From NCBI GenBank assembly GCA_900317425.1, contig ONGR01000028.1, positions 1 through 35,470 of the forward strand: DNA of 35,470 bases. The letters run 5' to 3'. Made by a program: the position numbers and the translations under genes. This document shows, in pieces, positions 9,149-17,316 of this stretch (its first letter is position 1; every line of letters starts with the position of its first letter). The notes below the pieces were generated by a model. The model searched no databases, was not told where the DNA came from, and worked only from the letters and a program-made list of their open reading frames with translations. Source of the DNA: an uncultured Eubacteriales bacterium. GTDB taxonomy: Bacteria > Bacillota > Clostridia > Oscillospirales > Oscillospiraceae.

Positions 9149-9385
9149 TCAGAATTCTCGCAATACCAGGTCTGTAACGCCGGGATCGATGCCGGTCTCC
9201 AGCCGCGCCACCTGTCCGGCATACTCCCGGCGTATCATGTCCCGCAGGGCGGTGCCGCCGTGATAACCGTGGATGAGCCGGATGCGGTAGGTGCCGCTTT
9301 TGGCCCGACGCAGGGCGGCGTCGATGGCCACCTTGGCCTGGTAGGTGTTTTTCCCGTGGAGATCCAGCTCCACAATACCGCCCAT
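9149..9385 (-). CDS. Small Smr-domain protein
   Basis: 78-aa stand-alone Smr (small MutS-related) domain. It shows the LDLHGKN motif at the N-terminus and the IHGYHGGTALR loop (HGxxxGxLR-like) in the middle, the two signature motifs of Smr nucleases/nucleic-acid binders. MutS2, which normally carries this domain at its C-terminus, is not present here. An upstream in-frame ATG at 9445 is possible, but GGGGAGGTGAGGAT precedes the ATG at 9385 and the homology begins there; the longer form would also overlap the promoter. First gene of a two-gene unit with the ArsC/Spx-like gene. Target unknown; roles in DNA repair or in cleaving mRNA on collided ribosomes are known for relatives. Confidence 0.82.
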   Translation of the reverse strand: MGGIVELDLHGKNTYQAKVAIDAALRRAKSGTYRIRLIHGYHGGTALRDMIRREYAGQVARLETGIDPGVTDLVLREF

Positions 9386-9416
9386 ATCCTCACCTCCCCG
9401 GCCGACTTTCGCCTCT

Positions 9417-9445
9417 ATTTTACGGGAAAGGATGGAAACTTGCAA
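9417..9445 (-). promoter_or_regulatory. Promoter of the Smr gene
   Basis: Minus strand -35 TTGCAA (9440-9445), 17-bp spacer, -10 TAAAAT (9417-9422). Confidence 0.6.
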
Positions 9446-9461
9446 CCGTTTGTGGTATAAT
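9433..9461 (+). promoter_or_regulatory. Extended -10 promoter of the phosphoesterase gene
   Basis: Perfect TATAAT (9456-9461) preceded by TGG, an extended -10 element, with a weak TGGAAA at -35. It overlaps the divergent Smr promoter. Confidence 0.6.
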
Positions 9462-9489
9462 CGCCTAAATTCTCTCAGCGAGGTACGAT

Positions 9490-9960
9490 ATGCGAATTCT
9501 CGTTTTGTCCGACTCCCACGGCCGCGTGGAGAATATGATCCGCTGCGTGGAGCAGGTGGAGCCGGACCACATCCTGCATCTGGGTGACTGCGTCCGGGAC
9601 GCCGAAAAGCTGCAAAAGCAGTTCCCCGTCATCCCCATGGCCTCGGTGCCCGGCAACTGTGACTGGGGCTGTGAGGACGAGCCGGAACGGCTCATCGAGT
9701 TGGGCGGCAAGCGGATCTTTTTGCTCCATGGCCACACCCGGGGCGTCAAATACGACCTCCAGCGTCTGTGGTACGCCGGCCGGGAATACGGGGCCGATGC
9801 GGTGGTGTTCGGCCACACCCACACGGCCCTGGTGGACTATGACGGCACCATGTATCTCATGAATCCCGGCTCCATCGGCGGTATCCACGCCCCCGCCACC
9901 TACGGCGTCATCACCGTCAACGCCCGGAAGTTCGACTGCTCCACCTATCGGTTGCTGTAA
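9490..9960 (+). CDS. YfcE/MJ0936-family metallophosphoesterase
   Basis: 156-aa calcineurin-like phosphodiesterase, cytosolic. All metal-binding motifs of the family are present: LSDSHG (D8, H10), LHLGDC, VPGNCDW, LLHGHTRG and VFGHTHT, followed by NPGSIGG. Members of this family hydrolyse phosphodiesters such as bis-pNPP with a di-metal centre; the natural substrate is usually unknown. GCGAGGTACGAT precedes the ATG at 9490. It is a single gene, followed by a palindromic repeat. Confidence 0.92.
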   Translation: MRILVLSDSHGRVENMIRCVEQVEPDHILHLGDCVRDAEKLQKQFPVIPMASVPGNCDWGCEDEPERLIELGGKRIFLLHGHTRGVKYDLQRLWYAGREYGADAVVFGHTHTALVDYDGTMYLMNPGSIGGIHAPATYGVITVNARKFDCSTYRLL

Positions 9961-9990
9961 AGGGGATAGGCTGTACGCAGCACTGGAATA

Positions 9991-10086
9991 CGGATTCCCA
10001 CGTCGCCGGTGTGCCATCGGCTCCTCGGAATGACGGCGTTCTCCTGTCGTCCGTCATTCCGAGGAGCGGAGCGATGCGGCAATCCG
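9991..10086. repeat. Imperfect palindromic repeat (MITE/REP-like)
   Basis: A 17-bp perfect inverted repeat (GCTCCTCGGAATGACGG at 10020-10036, complement at 10051-10067) with a 14-nt loop. It is flanked by shorter outer complements (CATCG/CGATG and CGGATT/AATCCG). The GTCATTCCGAGGAGCGGAGC core is, from memory, typical of dispersed intergenic repeats in gut Clostridia; only one copy lies in this window. It may also slow transcription between the phosphoesterase and nfo. Confidence 0.6.
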
Positions 10087-10125
10087 CTCCCCAATCCCCA
10101 TTCCACCAGAAAGGACACACACTCC

Positions 10126-10956
10126 ATGTTCTACATCGGCTGTCATCTCTCCTCGTCCAACGGTTTTCTGGCCATGGGCGAGACGGCGCTGTCCATCGGC
10201 GCCACCACCTTCCAGTTCTTCACCCGCAATCCCCGGGGCAGCAAGGCCAAGACCATCGACCCGGCGGATGCGGCGGCCTTTCGCGCCCTTTGGGCGGAGA
10301 AGGGATACGGCGTCGTGGTGGCCCACGCCCCCTACACCATCAACCCCTGCTCAAAGGATGAGCGTACCCGGGAATTTGCCCTCCAGACGCTGGCCGACGA
10401 CCTGCAGCGGATGGAGTATATCCCCGGCAACCTCTATAACTTCCACCCCGGCAGTCACACCGGCCAGGGGGTGGAGACCGGCATTGCCCAGATCGCCGAG
10501 ACCCTCAATGCCATCCTGACCCCGGAACAGCACACCACCGTCCTGCTGGAGACCATGGCCGGCAAGGGCTCGGAGATCGGCGGACGGTTCGAAGAACTCC
10601 GTGAGATCCTGAATCGGGTGACCCTCACCGACAAGATGGGCGTGTGTCTGGACACCTGCCATGTCAGCGACGGCGGCTACGACATCGCCGGCGATTTGGA
10701 CGGCGTGCTGACAACCTTTGACAAGGTTATCGGCCTCCACCGATTGAAGGCCTTACACGTCAACGACAGTCTCAATCCCGTAGGCGCTCACAAGGACCGC
10801 CACGCCCGCATCGGCGAGGGATATCTGGGTAAGGAGGCCTTCGGCCGCATCATCAACCATCCGGCGCTGCAGGGGCTGCCCTTTGTTCTGGAGACCCCCA
10901 ATGAGCTGCCCGGCTACGCCGCCGAGATCGCTCTTCTGAAGGAGATGAAACGATGA
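10126..10956 (+). CDS. nfo: Endonuclease IV (AP endonuclease)
   Basis: 276-aa class II AP endonuclease of the EndoIV TIM-barrel family, which nicks DNA 5' of abasic sites in base excision repair. Family signatures are present in order: [20 protein letters not shown] (metal His), [14 protein letters not shown] (metal Glu), [16 protein letters not shown] (metal Asp/His) and [20 protein letters not shown]. The reading frame runs upstream without homology through the palindromic repeat. The ATG at 10126 is therefore preferred, with AGAAAGGACAC upstream. Its stop overlaps the start of the next gene by 4 nt (ATGA), so the two are translationally coupled. Confidence 0.95.
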   Translation: MFYIGCHLSSSNGFLAMGETALSIGATTFQFFTRNPRGSKAKTIDPADAAAFRALWAEKGYGVVVAHAPYTINPCSKDERTREFALQTLADDLQRMEYIPGNLYNFHPGSHTGQGVETGIAQIAETLNAILTPEQHTTVLLETMAGKGSEIGGRFEELREILNRVTLTDKMGVCLDTCHVSDGGYDIAGDLDGVLTTFDKVIGLHRLKALHVNDSLNPVGAHKDRHARIGEGYLGKEAFGRIINHPALQGLPFVLETPNELPGYAAEIALLKEMKR

Positions 10957-11606
10957 CTGCCTACCCTCTCTCCGCCCTGGTGATTGCCGCGGTGGGCACG
11001 GTGGGTCTGGTGATCCACTCCACCCTGCCCCGGACGGGAAAGATCCGCCCCGGTATGTTCTGCTTTTACACCAATCAGAGCAATCTCCTGGTGGTGCTCT
11101 ATGAGCTGGCTCTGTTCACCGCGTGGCTGCTCCGTGCCGGCGCCGTCTATCAACTGCTGGTCTCTCCCAATGTGGCCATGGCTGTGGCGGCATGCATCTG
11201 GATCACCCACCTCATCTATCACTTCGTGCTGGTGCCCTGGATCCGCCGCACCGGCGGCACCTTTGCCGACAGCGCCGAGGAGCGCACCGGCAACATCCTG
11301 GTCCATTACATCACGCCCCTGATGACCCTGCTCCAGTGGCTGCTGTGGGCGGACAAGTCGCTGAACGTATGGAGCGCCGTCTGGTGGCTGCTCCTCCCCC
11401 TGGGCTACTTCGCCTACGCCATGCTCCGGGCCAGATCCGGCAAGCCCATCGGCCGGACGGACCTGCTCTATCCCTATCCGTTCCTGGACTACCCTACCCT
11501 GGGCCCCAAAAAGTTCTGGCTGGGCATCGGGCGGCTGCTGGTATTCTACTTCGCCCTGGGCCTGGTGCTGGTGGGCGCGGGACGTTTGATCCTGCTTCTG
11601 GACTGA
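10953..11606 (+). CDS. Pr6Pr-like integral membrane protein
   Basis: 217-aa polytopic membrane protein with about six hydrophobic segments. It resembles the Pr6Pr / FAR-17a/AIG1-like family. Landmarks are [11 protein letters not shown] after the first helix, [13 protein letters not shown], the [12 protein letters not shown] segment, and a late YPYPFLDYP motif. In eukaryotic FAR-17a relatives (AIG1, ADTRP) a conserved His and Thr act in lipid-ester hydrolysis. Whether the bacterial proteins share this is unknown. It starts inside the nfo stop codon and ends just before a bidirectional terminator, so it forms a two-gene operon with nfo. Confidence 0.78.
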   Translation: MTAYPLSALVIAAVGTVGLVIHSTLPRTGKIRPGMFCFYTNQSNLLVVLYELALFTAWLLRAGAVYQLLVSPNVAMAVAACIWITHLIYHFVLVPWIRRTGGTFADSAEERTGNILVHYITPLMTLLQWLLWADKSLNVWSAVWWLLLPLGYFAYAMLRARSGKPIGRTDLLYPYPFLDYPTLGPKKFWLGIGRLLVFYFALGLVLVGAGRLILLLD

Positions 11607-11615
11607 TCTGTGCAA

Positions 11616-11650
11616 AAAAGGCCCCGTCTGCGGTGCAGACGGGGCCTTTT
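11616..11650. terminator. Bidirectional terminator between convergent genes
   Basis: 16-bp perfect stem (AAAAGGCCCCGTCTGC, loop GGT) flanked by A-rich and T-rich sides. It serves the nfo operon on the plus strand and the YgiQ operon on the minus strand. Confidence 0.9.
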
Positions 11651-11651
11651 C

Positions 11652-13628
11652 TCATTTCTTTTTAGCTCGCTGTTTGGCGAATTCCGCCTTTTTCCTGGGG
11701 GGCATCTTCCCCTTCTGCCCAGGCCGGCCCCGGTGGACGGTGCCCTCCGGTTTGGGACCCCGGCCGTCCTTCTTCTTGGGCTTGTCCGCTTTTTTCGGCT
11801 CCCCGGGCCGCTTGCCGAAGTACTTTTCCCCCTTCTGAGGCCGGATCAGGCACTCTTTGCCGTAGCCGATGAGGTCGGTGTGGCCCGCCCTCTCCAGCGC
11901 CTCAATCACCAGCGCCCGCTTCTCCGGCCGGCGCCACTGCAGCAGTGCCCGCTGGAGGGCCTTTTCGTGGGGGTCCCGGGCCACGTACACCGGCTCCATG
12001 GTCCGGGGATCGATGCCGGTGTAGTACATGCAGGTGGACACGGTGCCCGGCGTGGGATAGAAATCCTGGACCTGCTGGGGCTGGTGGCCCGTGCTGTGGA
12101 GGAACTCCGCCAGCGCCACGGCGTCCTGCAGCGTGCAGCCGGGATGGGACGACATGAGGTAGGGCACCAGATACTGCTCCTTGTCCTCCCTGTCGTTGAT
12201 CTTCTGATACTGCTTCCAGAACCGCTCGAACACGTCAAAGTGGGGCTTGCCCATGTAGTCCAGCACGCCGGCCACGCAGTGCTCCGGCGCCACCTTCAGC
12301 TGACCGGAGATGTGGTAGCGCACCAGTTCCTTGAAAAAGGTGTTGTCCTTGTCCTGAAGCATGTAGTCATAACGGATGCCGCTGCGGACGAACACCTTCT
12401 TTATGCCGGGGATGGCCCGCATCCGCCGCAGCAGGTCGGTGTACTCGCTGTGGTCCGCGTCCAGATTGGGACAGGGCGTGGGGGCCAGGCAGGAGCGGTC
12501 GGCGCACATGCCGCACCGCTTCTGCTTTTTGCAGGAGGTGTGGCGGAAGTTGGCGCTGGGGCCGCCCACGTCGTGGATGTAGCCCTTGAATTCCGGGTCC
12601 CGGGTCAGCAGCTCCGCCTCGGCAAGGCAGGACTCCGCCGACCGGGAGGTGACCATCCGCCCCTGGTGGAAGGCCAGAGCGCAGAAGTTGCACCCGCCGA
12701 AGCAGCCCCGGTTGTGGGTGATGGAGAAGCGCACCTCCTCGATGGCCGGCACCGGCTCGGTGTACATGGGATGCACTTTACGGGTATAAGGCAGGTCATA
12801 GAGCCGGTCCAGCTCCTGCCGGTCCAGGGGCCGGGCGGGCGGATTCACCACCAGCAGCCGCCCCTCACAGGGCTGGAGGATGGCACGGCCCCGAACGGGA
12901 TCGTGCTCGTCATATTCGATCTTGGTGGCCCGGGCATAGGCGGTCTTGTCGCTGCTGACCTCCTCAAAGGAAGGGCAGTCCACCCGCTTGAAGGCGCAGC
13001 CGCTGTCATCGGCGGCCACGTAAGCCGTGCCGGGCACGTCGGTGATCTCCGATACAGGGATCTTCCGCTTCAGCCGCCGGGCGATCTCCCGCGTGGCGCT
13101 CTCCCCCATGCCGTAGACCAGCAGATCCGCCGGCGCGTCAAAGAGGATGCTGCGGCGCACCTTGTCGTCCCAGTAGTCATAGTGGGCAAAGCGGCGCAGC
13201 GACGCCTCCAGTCCCCCGATGACAATGGGACAGTCCGGGAACGCCTCTTTGGCCCGGTTGGCGTAGACGATGGTAGCCCGGTCGGGCCGGTAACCCAGCT
13301 TGCCGCCGGGGCTGTAAAGGTCCTGCGCCCTACGGCGCTTGGCCACCGTGTAGTGGGCCACCATGGAGTCCAGATTGCCGCCGCCGATGAGCACGGCGTA
13401 CCGTGGCCGCCCCATGGCCCGAAAGGCTTCCGCATCCCTCCACTCCGGCTGGGACAGAATGGCCACCCGGAAGCCGTTGGCCTCCAACGTCCGGGCGATG
13501 AGGGTGGAGCCGAAGCTGGGGTGGTCGATGTAGGCGTCCGCCGTCACCACCAGGAAATCGTAGTAGTACCACTCCCGCGCCAGCATCTCCTCCCGGCTCA
13601 CCGGCAGGAATTCCGTTCCAAGCATCAT
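11652..13628 (-). CDS. YgiQ family radical SAM protein
   Basis: 658-aa radical SAM enzyme of the YgiQ (UPF0313) family. The N-terminal cobalamin-binding-like region includes ADAYIDHPSFGS and IGGLEASLRR. The radical SAM core carries CFGGCNFC (C309, C313, C316), the CxxxCxxC that binds the 4Fe-4S/SAM centre, then a second Cys-rich segment and KVAPEHC. The C-terminus (about 610-658) is a Lys/Arg-rich disordered tail. The reaction is unknown for this family. The start at 13628 overlaps the upstream stop by 4 nt (ATGA) with GAGGAG upstream, so it is the last gene of a coupled three-gene operon. A longer open frame upstream only reads back into the neighbouring gene. Confidence 0.92.
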   Translation of the reverse strand: MMLGTEFLPVSREEMLAREWYYYDFLVVTADAYIDHPSFGSTLIARTLEANGFRVAILSQPEWRDAEAFRAMGRPRYAVLIGGGNLDSMVAHYTVAKRRRAQDLYSPGGKLGYRPDRATIVYANRAKEAFPDCPIVIGGLEASLRRFAHYDYWDDKVRRSILFDAPADLLVYGMGESATREIARRLKRKIPVSEITDVPGTAYVAADDSGCAFKRVDCPSFEEVSSDKTAYARATKIEYDEHDPVRGRAILQPCEGRLLVVNPPARPLDRQELDRLYDLPYTRKVHPMYTEPVPAIEEVRFSITHNRGCFGGCNFCALAFHQGRMVTSRSAESCLAEAELLTRDPEFKGYIHDVGGPSANFRHTSCKKQKRCGMCADRSCLAPTPCPNLDADHSEYTDLLRRMRAIPGIKKVFVRSGIRYDYMLQDKDNTFFKELVRYHISGQLKVAPEHCVAGVLDYMGKPHFDVFERFWKQYQKINDREDKEQYLVPYLMSSHPGCTLQDAVALAEFLHSTGHQPQQVQDFYPTPGTVSTCMYYTGIDPRTMEPVYVARDPHEKALQRALLQWRRPEKRALVIEALERAGHTDLIGYGKECLIRPQKGEKYFGKRPGEPKKADKPKKKDGRGPKPEGTVHRGRPGQKGKMPPRKKAEFAKQRAKKK

Positions 13629-14659
13629 ATCTCCGCTCTCTCCTCGTAGCCGATGTATTTTTCCATCCAATCGTCCTCCGTGGGCACGAAGCCCAACTTG
13701 GCAAAGAAGGGCCGCAGTTCCCCGTCGGCGCAACGGAGGCGCAGGCGGTCGATGCCCCGGGGCCGGTAATATTTCACCGCCTGTCCCAAGGGCGGCACGC
13801 CGAGCCGGCGGCCCCGATAGTCGGGCAGCAGGTAGTACCAGCCGATGACGCCCTCCGGCAGCAGCTGCACGCCGCCGATGACGGTTCCCTCGCAGTAGAC
13901 GGCGATGACGCGGCCCTCTGCCGGCACGGTGACGCCCTGCTCGGCCAGCGCTTTCCGGTCGGCATCGGTCATCTCGCCGTAGTAGGCGCCCTGCTCCCGG
14001 GCGTTTTTATTTTTCCACCAGCTCTGCTGGGCCAGGGTGGAGAGCCCCGCCTCCATCAGGTGGCTGTTGTCGTCCCGGAACACCACCCGGAAAGCGCCGT
14101 TCTCATATTCCAACAGCGACACGGCGGTATTGTCGGCGTGGCGGGTCTCGTTGATCTCCTCCAGGGACATGCCCTGCAGGGTTCCCAGCACCAGCCGCAG
14201 CGCCGTGCCGTGGGAGAACACTGCCACGGTTTTGCCGTCATTTTCCCGGGCGATCCGCTCCAACGCCGGGATGAACCGGCTCAGCACGTCGGCCGCCGTC
14301 TCGCTGCCCTCCACGTGCCACTTACCCATGTCATGGTTGAAGGCGACCATCAGCTCCGGGAATTTCATGCCCAGTTCCTGCCAGGGCCGGTTTTCCCACA
14401 CCCCCACGCCGATCTCCCGCAGGGCCGGATCGGTGTGAAGGGGAAGCCCTTTCGACTCATAGATGGCACGGGCTGTGGTGCGGGTGCGGAACAGGTCGCT
14501 GGCATACACTGCGTCGACGGGGATGTCCGCAAAGCGGCGGCGCAGCGCGGCGATCTGACGGTAGCCCCGCTCGGTGATCAGGCTGTCGTAGTGTCCATGG
14601 GCCAGACGGTAGAGGTTGCCCTCGGCCTCCGCGTGGCGGATGAGATACAGCCGGGTCAT
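13625..14659 (-). CDS. Histidine phosphatase-GNAT acetyltransferase fusion
   Basis: 344-aa two-domain protein. Residues 1-200 are a histidine phosphatase (phosphoglycerate mutase-like): LIRHAEAEGN (R8, H9), SDLFRTRTTA, the acid REIGVG and the second His in VFSHGTALRL (H150). Residues about 215-344 are a GNAT acetyltransferase-like domain with YYLLPDYRGRRLG, standing for the acetyl-CoA pyrophosphate loop, and FFAKLGF at the end. The phosphatase half may dephosphorylate a small metabolite and the GNAT half acetylate an amine; whether they act on one pathway is unknown. Its start overlaps the stop of the PyrF-like gene (ATGA), and its stop overlaps the YgiQ start. An in-frame ATG 15 nt upstream exists but is less likely. 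Confidence 0.85.
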   Translation of the reverse strand: MTRLYLIRHAEAEGNLYRLAHGHYDSLITERGYRQIAALRRRFADIPVDAVYASDLFRTRTTARAIYESKGLPLHTDPALREIGVGVWENRPWQELGMKFPELMVAFNHDMGKWHVEGSETAADVLSRFIPALERIARENDGKTVAVFSHGTALRLVLGTLQGMSLEEINETRHADNTAVSLLEYENGAFRVVFRDDNSHLMEAGLSTLAQQSWWKNKNAREQGAYYGEMTDADRKALAEQGVTVPAEGRVIAVYCEGTVIGGVQLLPEGVIGWYYLLPDYRGRRLGVPPLGQAVKYYRPRGIDRLRLRCADGELRPFFAKLGFVPTEDDWMEKYIGYEERAEI

Positions 14660-15423
14660 ACCACCGTCACCCATTTCTTCATCTCCGCCACGGCCTGCTC
14701 CGCCGCCCCACCCGCGTCCTCGGCGTACTGGATGGCGCTTTCCGCCACCAGGGCGCCATGGCCGTAGTCGTCAAAGGCGTAAGCTGCGGTCTGATCGTCG
14801 CAGTCCATCAACAGGAAAAACGTATCGTCCAGCTTTTTGCGCAGGTCCCGGATATCCAGGGCGTAGGCACCCTCCAGGGCAATGGCGGCGCCCTGCCGGG
14901 CCATCTGCTCGGCGGCGGCCACATAGAGCTGCCGATCCCCGGCGATGAGCCGTTGTACATCGGAAGCGGAGGCGTTGCCGGTGGAAACCAGGGCGAAAAC
15001 CGCCTTGTCCCCGGCATTGGCGCAGGCATCAGTGCCTACGTAGGGCAACACCGTCACGCCGTCCACCTGGGGCAGCGCCGCCAGCCACGGCTCCGCCGCG
15101 GCGGACCGGCAGTCCGCAATGGCGTACAGGCCTCTGGCCTTGGCGGCGCCCACCAGGTTGGCCAGCACGTCAAAGCCCATGGCGCCATAGCGCAGATAGG
15201 CGTCCGCCTTCAGCACCACGGCAGGCAGCTTCTCCGCCACAGCGTCCAGCATCTGGCAGCCGTGGTAGCGCAGAGCCTCCGCCTTAGCCATCACGGACTC
15301 GCCGTACATCTCCGTAAAGTTCCGCAGAATCCGGGGCGAGATCCGTTCCGCCTCCGGGCCCAGAACCAGAGCCAGGGGCGTCTTTTTCCGGCGGATCTCC
15401 TCTTGCAGCATGGTAATAGACAT
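14656..15423 (-). CDS. PyrF-like (OMP decarboxylase type 2-like) protein lacking the catalytic motif
   Basis: 255-aa TIM-barrel protein resembling type 2 orotidine-5'-phosphate decarboxylase. Similar strands are LPAVVLKADAYLRYGAMG, GLYAIADCRS, VDGVTVLPYVGTDA and KAVFALVSTGNASASDVQ. In true PyrF type 2 the fourth strand reads DAKRGDIG, carrying the catalytic Lys and Asp. Here it reads DCRSAAAE, so the Lys-Asp pair is missing, and the C-terminal phosphate-binding GxGAQGG is also absent. It is therefore probably not a decarboxylase; a ligand-binding or regulatory role is possible. First gene of the operon with the phosphatase-GNAT fusion and YgiQ; AAAGGAG precedes the ATG. Confidence 0.65.
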   Translation of the reverse strand: MSITMLQEEIRRKKTPLALVLGPEAERISPRILRNFTEMYGESVMAKAEALRYHGCQMLDAVAEKLPAVVLKADAYLRYGAMGFDVLANLVGAAKARGLYAIADCRSAAAEPWLAALPQVDGVTVLPYVGTDACANAGDKAVFALVSTGNASASDVQRLIAGDRQLYVAAAEQMARQGAAIALEGAYALDIRDLRKKLDDTFFLLMDCDDQTAAYAFDDYGHGALVAESAIQYAEDAGGAAEQAVAEMKKWVTVV

Positions 15424-15458
15424 ATTCTGCTCCTTTGTCAGATAATATTCTATTTTAC

Positions 15459-15488
15459 ATTATAAACGCATTTCACCGCATTTGGCAA
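15459..15488 (-). promoter_or_regulatory. Promoter of the PyrF-like/phosphatase-GNAT/YgiQ operon
   Basis: Minus strand -35 TTGCCA (15483-15488), 18-bp spacer, perfect -10 TATAAT (15459-15464). Confidence 0.7.
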
Positions 15489-15555
15489 TAAATGCAGCGT
15501 GTTTTTTTCTGCTTTGCGGTCATACTAACACCGTGACCTGAAGGAGTGATGCAAT

Positions 15556-15732
15556 ATGAAACTGGGCTCATTTACGTGGGGCCTTGGCGTCGGCATGCTG
15601 GCCGGCGTGGTGGTGGACATGGTGGCGTCGCCCTGGCCGAGGACCAGAAAAACCACTGTTGGCAAAGCCATGCAGCGGATGGGTAACGCGGTCGACTCGG
15701 CTGTGGACGGCGTAAACAACATGATGAAATAA
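15556..15732 (+). CDS. 58-aa small membrane-associated protein
   Basis: A short gene with a strong AAGGAG ribosome binding site (15541-15546) and its own terminator. The product begins MKLGSFTWGLGVGMLAGVVV. It has one glycine-rich hydrophobic segment (about 5-22), a basic stretch (PRTRKTT) and an amphipathic C-terminal helix ending VNNMMK. The layout recalls small YtxH-like proteins, but the match is weak and the function is unknown. It stands between the divergent PyrF-like operon and the tRNA. Confidence 0.72.
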   Translation: MKLGSFTWGLGVGMLAGVVVDMVASPWPRTRKTTVGKAMQRMGNAVDSAVDGVNNMMK

Positions 15733-15745
15733 CACCACAACGGAA

Positions 15746-15785
15746 AAGAAGAGCCGGCTTTATCCGGCTCTTCTTTATTTTTTCC
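15746..15785 (+). terminator. Terminator of the 58-aa gene
   Basis: 12-bp stem AAGAAGAGCCGG / CCGGCTCTTCTT with loop CTTTAT, followed by TATTTTTTCCC. Confidence 0.88.
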
Positions 15786-15805
15786 CGCACTTTTTCATTT
15801 TTTCC

Positions 15806-15833
15806 TTGACAAGCGCCGGATATTTGGTATAAT
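15806..15833 (+). promoter_or_regulatory. Promoter of tRNA-Ser
   Basis: Consensus -35 TTGACA (15806-15811), 16-bp spacer, consensus -10 TATAAT (15828-15833), as expected for a stable RNA gene. Confidence 0.85.
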
Positions 15834-15877
15834 AAACAACGCTGTGTCGGACCTTGAGCAGCAACAAATTCATATCT

Positions 15878-15969
15878 GCAGTGGTATCGAAGAGGTCATA
15901 ACGAGCACGACTGGAAATCGTGTTGTCGTCAAAAGCGGCACGAGGGTTCGAATCCCTCCCACTGCGCCA
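15878..15969 (+). tRNA. tRNA-Ser (anticodon GGA)
   Basis: 92-nt class II tRNA. The acceptor stem GCAGTGG/CCACTGC is followed by discriminator G and an encoded CCA. The anticodon arm is CACGA-CTGGAAA-TCGTG with anticodon GGA, the variable arm is long, and the T arm is GAGGG-TTCGAAT-CCCTC. Its 3' end is the left attachment site of the integrated element, and the element preserves an intact tRNA. Confidence 0.95.
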
Positions 15970-15971
15970 TA
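15947..15971 (+). repeat. attL core (25-bp direct repeat) of the integrated element
   Basis: The T-arm to CCA end of tRNA-Ser plus two bases, starting TTCGAATCCC and ending GCGCCATA. It is repeated perfectly at 26536-26560. Integrases of this class commonly use tRNA 3' ends. Confidence 0.95.
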
Positions 15972-15978
15972 GGAAAAA

Positions 15979-16009
15979 CCCCGGAACCATGCGGTTTCCG
16001 GGGCTTTTT
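15979..16009. terminator. Element-supplied terminator after tRNA-Ser and int
   Basis: Hairpin CCCCGGAACC / GGTTTCCGGGG with one bulge, A-rich on the left and GCTTTTT on the right. It ends the tRNA transcript on the plus strand and could end int on the minus strand. It replaces the tRNA terminator now displaced to the far side of attR. Confidence 0.75.
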
Positions 16010-16028
16010 GCTTTCTCTGAAAGGCCCC

Positions 16029-16051
16029 TTTACCCTTTATTTTACCCTTTA
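16029..16051 (+). promoter_or_regulatory. Putative integrase arm-type sites at the left end
   Basis: Two tandem copies of TTTACCCTTTA spaced 12 bp apart, 57 bp inside the attL core. A near-identical 23-bp pair (two mismatches) lies inside attR at 26409-26431. The last bases overlap the int stop codon. The arm-site role is inferred from position and pairing. Confidence 0.65.
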
Positions 16052-17242
16052 CAGGTCCAAAACGGACTTGATATAGTTCTCCATGCGGGCCGCGCTGGCC
16101 TGCTTCATCTGGTCGGTAACATGGCCGTATACGTCGAGGGTGAAGGAGGCAGTAGCATGACCGAGGTTGTCTTGCACCGTCTTGATGTCATCCCCGGAGC
16201 GGATGGCCGCCACGGCGTAGCTGTGCCGGAGATCATGAAAGCGGGCGTCAGGGCGGCCTATGCCGGCCACGATCCGCTTGAATTTCTTGGTCACCGTCCA
16301 GGCTACCAGGTGCCCGCCTATCTCGTTGGTGAATACCAGGTTATCCGGGTTGCGCCACAGTGCCCCCGCCCGCAGCTGGGCGGCTGCCTGTGCTGCCCGG
16401 TGCTTGCGCAGTATATCCATCACCCAAGGTGCCGGTGAGATCGAGCGGGGCTTGTCATTCTTCAGCGGTGCCAGCACGTAGGCCCCGCCCTTTTTCTTCT
16501 CCTTCTGCAGCTGCTGCCGGATCAAGACTGTGCCGGCGGTGAAGTTCACACAGTCCCAGGACAGACCCAGGATCTCCCCCTCTCGCATACCCGTGAACAG
16601 TGTCACCGTGTACAGGGTTTCAAACTCGTGCCCCTTGATCGCCGCGAGGAAGTATTTTGTTTCCAGCTCATCCAGCGGGTGAATATCCGCCTTTTCGATG
16701 CGCGGCAGCGTACAGGCATCCGCCGGGTTATATCGGATCAGGCCGGCGGCTATGGCCTGCTGCAGGGCCTTGTGGAGTACGCCGTGAATGTTTTTCACCG
16801 TCTTAGGGGACAATCCCGGCTTGCCGTCCCTCTCCTTCCCCAGCTCGTTATAGAATCTCTGTATTGTGGGCGTGTCCAGCGCCTCCAGGCGGACGGCGCC
16901 CATGGCGGGCTTGATGTGGTTTTTGATCTGCGTCTTATAGGACGCCACGGTAAAAGGCTTGACGCCGCCCAGGTAGGTATCTGCCCAGGTGTCCAGCCAC
17001 TCCCCCACCGTCTGCTTGCTGGGCGCAATATATGTCCCGCTGTCGATGGCAGCCGTGGCCGCTTTCAGCTTCTGGGCTACCTCCTTCTGCGTCTTGCCGG
17101 TGATAGTCCGCTGGATCTGCTTGCCAGTTCCGGGATCGTACCCGGCGGTATAGCGGGCCTCCCACCACTCGTATTTCTTCCCGTTGCGGGTAGTAATCCG
17201 CTTTCGGATGGTGCCCGTGCCCTTTGCTGCACGTTTGGCCAT
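16049..17242 (-). CDS. int: Tyrosine recombinase (element integrase)
   Basis: 397-aa phage-type integrase. An N-terminal AP2-like arm-binding region (about 1-60) includes KKYEWWEARYTAGYDPGTG. A SAM-like core-binding domain spans about 75-180, and the catalytic domain has R220 (GMREGE), K261, H336/R339 (HDLRHSY), H362 (LGHA) and Tyr372 (LDVYGHV). All key residues are present, so it is likely active. It should integrate the element into the tRNA-Ser 3' end immediately downstream. AAAGGAGAAATTTCT precedes the ATG. A conserved palindrome-plus-hairpin module lies 74 nt upstream of its start. Confidence 0.96.
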   Translation of the reverse strand: MAKRAAKGTGTIRKRITTRNGKKYEWWEARYTAGYDPGTGKQIQRTITGKTQKEVAQKLKAATAAIDSGTYIAPSKQTVGEWLDTWADTYLGGVKPFTVASYKTQIKNHIKPAMGAVRLEALDTPTIQRFYNELGKERDGKPGLSPKTVKNIHGVLHKALQQAIAAGLIRYNPADACTLPRIEKADIHPLDELETKYFLAAIKGHEFETLYTVTLFTGMREGEILGLSWDCVNFTAGTVLIRQQLQKEKKKGGAYVLAPLKNDKPRSISPAPWVMDILRKHRAAQAAAQLRAGALWRNPDNLVFTNEIGGHLVAWTVTKKFKRIVAGIGRPDARFHDLRHSYAVAAIRSGDDIKTVQDNLGHATASFTLDVYGHVTDQMKQASAARMENYIKSVLDL

Positions 17243-17316
17243 AGAAATTTCTCCTTTCCTTTTCGGCCACCCTATGCTATAATGGGCATAGAAAGGCCTA
17301 TCAATTCCTTGTGGGC

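Noticed and set aside
9945-10127. Short minus-strand ORFs between the phosphoesterase and nfo
   Set aside because: They are readings of the palindromic repeat; peptides of this kind appear wherever such repeats lie.
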